From Desulfobacteraceae bacterium (lineage in GTDB: Bacteria > Desulfobacterota > Desulfobacteria > Desulfobacterales > Desulfobacteraceae): 7,488 nt of DNA. Both the position numbers and the translations under genes were made by a program. The notes beneath the pieces were generated by a model. The model was not told the origin of the DNA. It made no database searches and saw nothing but the letters and a program-made list of their open reading frames with translations. This document shows, piece by piece, positions 1-5,232 of this stretch. The stretch is taken from contig PIVQ01000345.1 of NCBI GenBank assembly GCA_003354055.1, positions 1-7,488 on the forward strand, in the 5' to 3' direction. How positions within the stretch are numbered: position 1 is the stretch's first letter; each line of letters starts with the position of its first letter.

Positions 1-6
1 TAGTCT

Positions 7-13
7 TCACCTC
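7..13 (-). promoter_or_regulatory. Ribosome binding site of a divergent gene starting beyond the left edge
   Basis: Read on the minus strand this is GAGGTGA, a strong match to the Shine-Dalgarno consensus AGGAGGTGA. Only six bases separate it from the window edge, so a start codon is expected at or just outside position 1. The gene itself cannot be seen. The site fits the promoter-like elements immediately upstream on the same strand. Confidence 0.5.
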
Positions 14-18
14 AATCT

Positions 19-46
19 ATTGTAATGAGAACGTCATTAATCCCAA
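19..46 (-). promoter_or_regulatory. Candidate sigma70-type promoter of the divergent gene
   Basis: On the minus strand TTGGGA (46-41) and TACAAT (24-19) are separated by 16 bp. The -10 matches TATAAT at five of six positions and the -35 matches TTGACA at four of six. Transcription would start roughly at positions 10-13, just upstream of or within the ribosome binding site, giving a very short leader. A perfect palindrome fills the spacer. The call rests on consensus matching only. Confidence 0.4.
23..39. promoter_or_regulatory. Operator-like palindrome TAATGA-N5-TCATTA
   Basis: The 6-bp arms TAATGA (23-28) and TCATTA (34-39) are perfect inverted repeats around a 5-bp centre. The palindrome lies between the proposed -35 and -10 of the divergent promoter and touches the -10, a classic site for a dimeric repressor. 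The regulator is unknown. It may be the product of the divergent gene acting on itself and possibly on the lyase operon, but that is inference. Confidence 0.4.
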
Positions 47-101
47 TATAACCCGTATCACATACAATAAATTGTTTAACTTGTAAATATCCAAGAAAAA
101 C

Positions 102-169
102 AAGCATTTGTTTATGAACTGGTCAATTTCACTAAATATTATTTATTTTATAAATAAGCATTTGATTAT
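102..169. repeat. 14-bp direct repeat pair in the regulatory region
   Basis: AAGCATTTGTTTAT at 102-115 recurs as AAGCATTTGATTAT at 156-169, with 13 of 14 bases identical and a 54-bp period, close to five helical turns. Between the copies lies the AT-only inverted repeat at 139-157. Paired sites on the same helical face fit a cooperatively binding regulator. AT-rich DNA produces chance repeats, but the shared core AAGCATTTG is not purely AT. Confidence 0.5.
139..157. repeat. AT-only inverted repeat, 8-bp arms
   Basis: TTATTTAT (139-146) and ATAAATAA (150-157) are perfect inverted repeats around TTT. The right arm abuts and slightly overlaps the second direct-repeat copy. It could be a protein binding site or an easily melted element. 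In such AT-rich sequence a chance origin is possible, and it lacks the GC-rich stem of an intrinsic terminator. Confidence 0.35.
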
Positions 170-191
170 TTAAAAACAAGACATCTATATC
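162..191 (+). promoter_or_regulatory. Weak candidate promoter for the lyase operon
   Basis: TTGATT (162-167) and TATATC (186-191) are 18 bp apart, each matching the sigma70 consensus at four of six positions. The -35 lies inside the second direct-repeat copy, so a protein bound there would compete with or contact RNA polymerase. The leader would be about 165 nt. No better promoter was found between 192 and 362, and no sigma54-type GG/GC element is visible. Confidence 0.22.
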
Positions 192-362
192 CCATAAACT
201 TTAGCCAGGGTCAAGACCAAATCAACGGTAATCAAACTATTGTATAAGAAAGCCACCGGATCATTGGAGAAATAATCCACACTTGAACCGGAATCCCGGA
301 ACTGGTACCCTGATAAAAGTTTTGTTCTTTTCTTGTAAATTTAACTCCCGTCTCAGGAGAAC
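192..362 (+). other. Leader region of the lyase gene, no gene seen
   Basis: This stretch has no credible coding ORF. It contains an imperfect inverted repeat, GGATCATT (258-265) against AATAATCC (271-278), with one mismatch and a 5-bp centre. CCGGA occurs three times (256-260, 288-292, 296-300), the last two as an 8-bp-period direct repeat. The region ends with the ribosome binding site AGGAG at 355-359. None of these elements matches a riboswitch I recognise. Confidence 0.4.
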
Positions 363-1241
363 ATGATGCCCCTATCCGCACAAAACCTTCGAAAAATTCT
401 TGCACAGGATCACTGCCATATAATGCCCTGTTGCTATGACGGCCTTACGGCAAAACTGATTGAACAGGCCGGATTTCCCCTGACATTTATGTCCGGATTT
501 GCAGTGTCCGCAGCCCGCCTCGGCCTGCCTGACACAGGGCTTATCTCTTATGGAGAGATGCTGGATCAGGGGCTTTCCATCTGCAGTGCCGTATCCATCC
601 CCGTGATTGGTGACGGTGATACCGGCTACGGCAATGCCATAAATGTAAGACGTACTGTTGAAGGCTATGCCAGGGCCGGATTCGGGGCCGTGATGATAGA
701 AGACCAGGTCTCCCCGAAGCGCTGCGGTCATACCCGTGGAAAACTGGTGGTTTCAAGGGAAGAGGCCTGTGATCGGATCAAGGCTGCAGTAGATGCCAGG
801 GAAGAAGGGTCAGATATCCTTATCCTGGCAAGGACAGATGCAAGGGCTGATCACGGTCTTGATGAGGCCATTGACCGGGCCAAAGCCTTTTCCGATCTTG
901 GGGCGGATATCCTTTTTGTGGAAGCACCAAAGACTGTTGAAGAAATGCAGGCAATCTGCACCCGGGCACCCGGCATCCACATGGCCAATATAATAGAAGG
1001 GGGTAAAACCCCTGTGCTTTCTCCGGAAGATCTTCATGATTTAGGTTTCAGGATTGCGGCATATCCACTTGCCCTTATCTCTGCTGCCATGCAGGCAATA
1101 ACAGACGCCCTGAAGGACCTGAAAGCAGGAATCTACCCATCCAAAATCATGGATTTTGCCGAAGTTCGAAAACAAGTCGGGTTTGAGGATTACTATGATA
1201 TGGAAAAAAGGTATGCTGCATCAAGCAGGGAAGACGTATAG
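363..1241 (+). CDS. Isocitrate lyase/PEP mutase superfamily C-C lyase (2-methylisocitrate or 2,3-dimethylmalate lyase-like)
   Basis: This 292-residue cytoplasmic alpha/beta-barrel enzyme has the usual length for the short ICL/PEPM family. Visible motifs in order are YDGLTAKL (25-32), the SGFAVSAARLGLPDTG segment (44-59), the metal-site motif GDGDTGYG (83-90, D85 and D87), the catalytic loop PKRCGH (118-123) with Cys121, ARTDA (156-160), FVEAP (185-189) and ANIIEGGKTP (208-217). The family knowledge is that KRCGH with its cysteine marks true C-C lyases such as PrpB, dimethylmalate lyase and isocitrate lyase, while PEP mutases lack it. A retro-Claisen cleavage of a 2-hydroxy (di/tri)carboxylate releasing pyruvate or a similar acid is therefore likely, but the substrate is not determined. 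No citrate synthase or dehydratase of a methylcitrate cycle is adjacent, which weakens a prpB call. Two ATGs occur, at 363 and 366; the second gives better spacing (6 nt) from AGGAG at 355-359. The gene heads a likely operon with the ABM gene 33 bp downstream. Confidence 0.88.
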   Translation: MMPLSAQNLRKILAQDHCHIMPCCYDGLTAKLIEQAGFPLTFMSGFAVSAARLGLPDTGLISYGEMLDQGLSICSAVSIPVIGDGDTGYGNAINVRRTVEGYARAGFGAVMIEDQVSPKRCGHTRGKLVVSREEACDRIKAAVDAREEGSDILILARTDARADHGLDEAIDRAKAFSDLGADILFVEAPKTVEEMQAICTRAPGIHMANIIEGGKTPVLSPEDLHDLGFRIAAYPLALISAAMQAITDALKDLKAGIYPSKIMDFAEVRKQVGFEDYYDMEKRYAASSREDV

Positions 1242-1262
1242 ATAACCCGGTAACACTTTATA

Positions 1263-1268
1263 AAGGAG
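1263..1268 (+). promoter_or_regulatory. Strong ribosome binding site of the ABM gene
   Basis: AAGGAG sits 6 nt before the ATG at 1275 in a 33-bp gap after the lyase stop codon. It indicates efficient translation from a transcript shared with the lyase and fixes the start. Confidence 0.75.
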
Positions 1269-1274
1269 AAAATA

Positions 1275-1580
1275 ATGATTCACGTAATCGCATCCATTAA
1301 AATAAAAGAAGAATACTTAGACGCATTCATCAAAATTTTCAAAGCCAATGTCCCCAATGTGCTTGAGGAAAAAGGCTGCCTGGGATACGAGCCCTGCCGG
1401 GATATGCCCACAGGCCTTCCCATCCAGGAAGCAGATCCATCAACCGTTACCATTGTAGAATGCTGGGAGAGCCCGGAAGATTTGATGGCCCATCTGTCAG
1501 CCCCTCATATGGTTGATTATAAGGAAAAGACAAAGGATATGGTTGAAAGTCTCTCTGTAAAAGTCCTGGAACCGGTTTAA
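1275..1580 (+). CDS. Small ABM-domain (antibiotic biosynthesis monooxygenase / YgiN-like quinol monooxygenase) family protein
   Basis: This 101-residue protein is a single ferredoxin-like ABM domain of typical length, expected to work as a cytoplasmic dimer. Family-like features are the opening beta strand MIHVIASIKI (1-10), the amphipathic helix before EKGCLGYE (32-39), the strand TVTIVECWES (57-66), and the signature ECWESPEDLMAHLSAPHM (62-79) with His73 and His78. The closing strand is SLSVKVLEPV. Some family members oxidise quinols or polyketide rings without a cofactor; others are heme-degrading or have no known activity, so the reaction is unknown here. It lies 33 bp after the lyase with a strong ribosome binding site, so the two are very probably co-transcribed and may act on the same compound or its by-products. 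In an anaerobe an oxygen-using role would be odd, making a non-oxygenase or protective role worth considering. Confidence 0.82.
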   Translation: MIHVIASIKIKEEYLDAFIKIFKANVPNVLEEKGCLGYEPCRDMPTGLPIQEADPSTVTIVECWESPEDLMAHLSAPHMVDYKEKTKDMVESLSVKVLEPV

Positions 1581-1639
1581 AAGAAGTCTAATTTTAAATA
1601 TTCCAGTGCTTGAATTCGGAAGAGAGGAATTAAAAAAAT
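1581..1639 (+). other. Gap between the ABM and GNAT genes
   Basis: This 59-bp AT-rich gap holds no GC-rich hairpin with a T-tract, so termination after the ABM gene is not evident. It also holds no convincing promoter. Its end carries GAGAGGAA (1622-1629), the likely ribosome binding site for the TTG start at 1640. Read-through into the acetyltransferase is possible. Confidence 0.4.
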
Positions 1640-2158
1640 TTGACAAACTTTGTTTTGGAAACAGATAGATTACATCTTCGATATTTCACCTTTGAAGATA
1701 CCCCGTTCTTAATAGAACTGCTGAATGAACAATCATATATCCGGAATATCGGGGATAAAAAAGTGCGGGCCCCGGATGATGCAAAAAATTATCTAATGAC
1801 CGGCCCGATGGAGAGTTATAAAAACAACGGGTTTGGTCTTTTTTGTGTTGAGTTAAAGGATACCCGGACGGCTATAGGAACCTGCGGACTGCTGAAGCGC
1901 GATTTTCTAGAGTTTGTGGATATCGGATATGCTTTTTTATCAAAATTCCGGTCAAAGGGGTATGCGTATGAGGCCACGGCTGGGCTTTTGGATTATTCGA
2001 AAAAGGCGTTTGATCTGTCAAAAGTTGCTGCCATAGTCAATTCCGATAATGATAGTTCAATTCGGTTGCTGGAAAAGCTTGGGTTTTGTTACAAAGAGAG
2101 GATTACACCGCCTGAAACGCAAAAAGAAGTTAAGCTTTATATATCTGATTTTCGGTAA
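1640..2158 (+). CDS. GNAT family N-acetyltransferase, RimJ/RimL type, TTG start
   Basis: This 172-residue cytoplasmic protein fits the RimJ/RimL (Acetyltransf_3) branch, which uses acetyl-CoA to acetylate an amine. The start of the protein, LETDRLHLRYF (6-16), is the family's usual opening. FGLFCVELKD (65-74) and AIGTCGLLKRD (78-88) form the central strands. RSKGYAYEA (104-112) is the acetyl-CoA pyrophosphate-binding motif. NSDNDSSIRLLEKLGF (134-149) is the typical late helix where the asparagine and LEKLGF are conserved. The start is TTG at 1640. An in-frame TAA lies at 1631-1633, so no upstream start exists, and the first internal ATG is at residue 53, which would cut away the fold. GAGAGGAA lies 10 nt upstream. 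The substrate, whether protein N-terminus, antibiotic or small metabolite, cannot be read from the sequence. The next gene follows by 23 bp. Confidence 0.88.
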   Translation: MTNFVLETDRLHLRYFTFEDTPFLIELLNEQSYIRNIGDKKVRAPDDAKNYLMTGPMESYKNNGFGLFCVELKDTRTAIGTCGLLKRDFLEFVDIGYAFLSKFRSKGYAYEATAGLLDYSKKAFDLSKVAAIVNSDNDSSIRLLEKLGFCYKERITPPETQKEVKLYISDFR

Positions 2159-2163
2159 TTTAC

Positions 2164-2168
2164 AGGAG
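2164..2168 (+). promoter_or_regulatory. Ribosome binding site of the DUF2339 gene, long spacing
   Basis: AGGAG lies 13 nt before the ATG at 2182, longer than the usual 5-9 nt. No in-frame start codon lies between them and no other site is better, so the start stands. Reduced translation would be sensible for such a large membrane protein, but this is inference. Confidence 0.5.
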
Positions 2169-2181
2169 CGCAGCCCGATTC

Positions 2182-5100
2182 ATGCAGAACAAAATTGATG
2201 AATTAAAAAGAGAGCTTTACAGCCTTAAGAATGATTTTTCACGGCGGGTTGAAGAGATTGAGCACCGGATAGATTTTATAGAGAGCCAGTCGGCTGAAAT
2301 TCACGTCCCCTCTCCTGTTCAGGAAGCGCCCCCGGCAGCTGTGAAAAAGATTCGGACCGCCGTTAAAGTACCACCAGTGCCTCCACCCATCCCAGTGCCA
2401 AAACAGGTAAAAAAAGAGCCCGGATACAGTGACACCGTCAAAAAAACGATTTTCACAGGTTTTTCAGAGGCTGGTTTACAGATGCTCGGTCCGGTCGCAG
2501 CACTTTTTGTGAGATTTTTAGATATATACAAACACTATCAATCCCAGGGTAAGGCCCCGGTATTTTTCATGACCATTGCCGGTATTCTCACGCTGGTCAT
2601 GGGATTTGGCTATCTGTTTCAATACTCTTTTTCACAATTTTTGAATCCTCTGGGCAAGGTAGCCATAGGATTTGTTTCAGCTTCCGGTATAACCTTTTGC
2701 GGCATTCTGATTACCCGGAAACGTGATGATATGGCGGATTATGCATCCAGTCTGATCGGACTGGGGATGATACTATTCTACCTTTGCGCCTATTTTACCG
2801 GGTCTTTTTACCATATCCTTTCCGATTTTATGTCATTTATACTGCTGGCAGCCATTACCGGGATTTCCTATACCCTTGCCATTACGTTCAAAACTAGGAT
2901 CGTTGCGCTTATCAGTCTTTTGGGCGGTGCCTTTGCCCCATTGCTCATGGCAGGGGCAGACCAGACATATCAGGTATATCTGGCCTATATCCTGATCCTG
3001 GTCACTGCCATGCTCCATCTGGCAAGGAAAATTAACTGGCAGTTTCTGGCCCGCACAAGCATGATTACAAGTTTTATCGTTATTGAATTTGTCCTGTCGG
3101 CGGTGCCGGAGCTTTCCTCAGCTCCCATTGAATTTATCGTTCTCATCCATTTATTCTTTTATGTTTTCATGGGATATAACAGCCTGGAAGTTATCAAACA
3201 TGCCTCCATCACCAAAGCCGTCATTCTTGTTTTCAGTTCCAATATCTTTTTTTATCTCTATGCCCTGTATCAGGCTGTATTTGAAAATGAACTACTGGGC
3301 ATGCTTTACCTGCTGAACGCAACGATTCTGACAGTTGCATTTTTTTTCATCCCCCTGCTAATGAAACTTGCCGGAAAAACCGATTCTTTATCCAAAAAAC
3401 TGCTTCAGAAAATCTGGCTTATGTCTATTGGCCTGCTTGCGGGATTTGGCATTCTGGCCCTGGTCAGCACTGACTTTTTAGGTATAGCCTGGGGAATTGA
3501 AGCAATAGTGTTACTTTATATGGGGAGCCGGTTTAACATCACTCAGGTTCGTGTGGAAGCCCATATAATACTTATATTTTCCCTTGGTTTATCCGTCTAT
3601 CATACAACGACCTGGCTTATTTCCTCCCTTGTCCCACCTCCGGAAATATTCCAGTTAAGTTTCGGATACGGCTGGATGAATCTGATGCTCACCTGGACCC
3701 TGCTCTGGCCTTACGTTATTTTAATGGAGCGACACCAGCCCCACCTGGTCCCTTATGAAAAAAAATGGCTAACTATCTGTAATGAGGGATTGTCTGTCTG
3801 TCTCTCCCTCTCATTTTTACTGAGCGTCGGGCTTGTCTGGAATCAGGGGATCTGGCTGATGAGTGTTATTCCCCTGTTCTTCCTGATTTACCGGTCTAAA
3901 ATCAAGCACCTGAAATTTACAGAGTTTTTCGGGTTATCCCATTTTCTTTTACTCGGGGTGCCCATGCTGACCAGTGCCACGATCGTAAGCAGTTTCTTTT
4001 TTTCAGAGCAGTTGGCCCTTGGGAAAATAGCCCGGATTGAGGCCTTTTTCTGTCTGTTCTTAATTGCCGAATTTTACCGCAGATTTTATGGGGAAAGTAA
4101 ATTAGACGCCTTTGCACAACTATTAAGGCAGGCCTTTTTCTGCCTTATTCCCCTCTCTTTTTTACCGGGGATCTGGCACCAGTATATCTACTATTTCCCA
4201 TTTGCCTTCTGGCTGTCTTCCGGGATTTGCCTAGGGCTTTTCTGCTGGCTCAGATATCCGGTATTGTTAATAGAGTTAAAACTCCTTGTCATTGGATCAA
4301 GCCTTATATCTATTACTGCCTGCGCCCTTGTTAAATTTGCCGGATGGCCCGGACATGGCACTCTGGCCCTGACAACCGGACTTGCCTTTTTCTCTGCAGT
4401 CCTGTTTATCTGGAAAGGCATGAAAAAAGATCCGCAGAGGTCGGAAGCCTCATTGTGGATGCGGGATCAGTTATCCCTGTTTTTTTCATTATTCTTTTAT
4501 TTCCTCGGTATCTTTTTATTCATTATCCTTTTTGGCATTACCGGCGCAGCCCCTTTGGCGCTGACTGTAATGATCACCTATTTTGCCTTTCTTTTTATCA
4601 AACTGCCCCTGTTCGAACCTTTGAAACAAAACGCCATTATCCTTTATACGATTGTTCCCCTGTTTGCAGGTACCATGATTCTGATCCATTTATTGCTCTG
4701 TATAGACGGCTTTATTCCTCCCCCGGGAATAAACGATTTTCTATTCCGTCACGGTATATTTAATATCCTTGTTCTGGTTCTTTTTGGATTTTTGGTCCAT
4801 AAACGATCTTCTCATTTTGAAGACGTCCGGAACCGTCTTGGCGGCCAGATTTACCAATTATGGGGATTTCACGGCTTGACCTGCCTGACATACGGCGGCG
4901 CCTTAAGTCAATGGTTTAACAAGGGGTTTGGACCGGCATTTTCTGTGGCACTGGTTTTCCATGCAACCCTTGTCTTGTTTCTTACCTTGAGACCCGGGTT
5001 CCAAAAGCTGATATCGCTTGCAGTCGTATTCTTTACCGTGGCTGCCGGCAAAATTATACTCTGGGATATGAATGATTTCTCAATTATCCAAAAAGTGATC

Positions 5101-5217
5101 GCCTTTATAATCATCGGCTCCCTGCTGCTAGGAGCTGCCTATCAATATCAGAAAATGAAGACAGCTGTTGTTGAACCTGAAGATTCTAAAATACCTGATC
5201 TAAAACTTACGAAATGA
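2182..5217 (+). CDS. DUF2339 family giant polytopic inner-membrane protein
   Basis: This 1011-residue protein has three parts. Residues 1-38 are a charged heptad-like helix, probably a coiled coil. Residues 40-80 are a proline-rich linker containing VPPVPPPIPVPK. From about residue 100 to 990 there are roughly 25-30 closely spaced hydrophobic segments with short loops. The family call rests on this architecture together with PLGKVAIGF (156-164), GGAFAPLL (248-255) and the C-terminal block WDMNDFSIIQKVIAFIIIGS (961-980) followed by LLLGAAYQYQ (981-990), which matches the usual end of DUF2339 proteins. A short charged cytoplasmic tail closes it. The biochemical function of the family is not known to me; a role in envelope assembly or transport would be a guess. 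The length is in the family's normal range, with no frameshift or gap. It follows the GNAT gene by 23 bp and converges with the cyclase gene, stop codons 2 bp apart. Confidence 0.85.
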   Translation: MQNKIDELKRELYSLKNDFSRRVEEIEHRIDFIESQSAEIHVPSPVQEAPPAAVKKIRTAVKVPPVPPPIPVPKQVKKEPGYSDTVKKTIFTGFSEAGLQMLGPVAALFVRFLDIYKHYQSQGKAPVFFMTIAGILTLVMGFGYLFQYSFSQFLNPLGKVAIGFVSASGITFCGILITRKRDDMADYASSLIGLGMILFYLCAYFTGSFYHILSDFMSFILLAAITGISYTLAITFKTRIVALISLLGGAFAPLLMAGADQTYQVYLAYILILVTAMLHLARKINWQFLARTSMITSFIVIEFVLSAVPELSSAPIEFIVLIHLFFYVFMGYNSLEVIKHASITKAVILVFSSNIFFYLYALYQAVFENELLGMLYLLNATILTVAFFFIPLLMKLAGKTDSLSKKLLQKIWLMSIGLLAGFGILALVSTDFLGIAWGIEAIVLLYMGSRFNITQVRVEAHIILIFSLGLSVYHTTTWLISSLVPPPEIFQLSFGYGWMNLMLTWTLLWPYVILMERHQPHLVPYEKKWLTICNEGLSVCLSLSFLLSVGLVWNQGIWLMSVIPLFFLIYRSKIKHLKFTEFFGLSHFLLLGVPMLTSATIVSSFFFSEQLALGKIARIEAFFCLFLIAEFYRRFYGESKLDAFAQLLRQAFFCLIPLSFLPGIWHQYIYYFPFAFWLSSGICLGLFCWLRYPVLLIELKLLVIGSSLISITACALVKFAGWPGHGTLALTTGLAFFSAVLFIWKGMKKDPQRSEASLWMRDQLSLFFSLFFYFLGIFLFIILFGITGAAPLALTVMITYFAFLFIKLPLFEPLKQNAIILYTIVPLFAGTMILIHLLLCIDGFIPPPGINDFLFRHGIFNILVLVLFGFLVHKRSSHFEDVRNRLGGQIYQLWGFHGLTCLTYGGALSQWFNKGFGPAFSVALVFHATLVLFLTLRPGFQKLISLAVVFFTVAAGKIILWDMNDFSIIQKVIAFIIIGSLLLGAAYQYQKMKTAVVEPEDSKIPDLKLTK

Positions 5218-5232
5218 GATCAATTGTTTTTT
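5196..5232. terminator. Possible weak bidirectional terminator inside the convergent gene ends
   Basis: TGATCT (5196-5201) and AGATCA (5217-5222) form a 6-bp inverted repeat with a 15-nt loop. On the plus strand it is followed after four bases by TTTTTT (5227-5232); on the minus strand by GGTATTTT. It spans the stop codons of both genes, since only 2 bp separate them. The stem is short and AT-rich and the loop is large, so Rho-dependent termination or transcript overlap is equally possible. Confidence 0.25.

Noticed and set aside
372..731. 119-codon minus-strand ORF opposite the lyase gene
   Set aside because: It lies entirely antisense to conserved lyase motifs and shows no domain of its own or ribosome binding site.
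4344..4763. 139-codon plus-strand ORF inside the DUF2339 gene
   Set aside because: It is out of frame within a continuous, family-matching 1011-residue protein. Its translation is rich in Cys, His, Arg and Tyr with no recognisable domain, as expected for a frame-shifted shadow.
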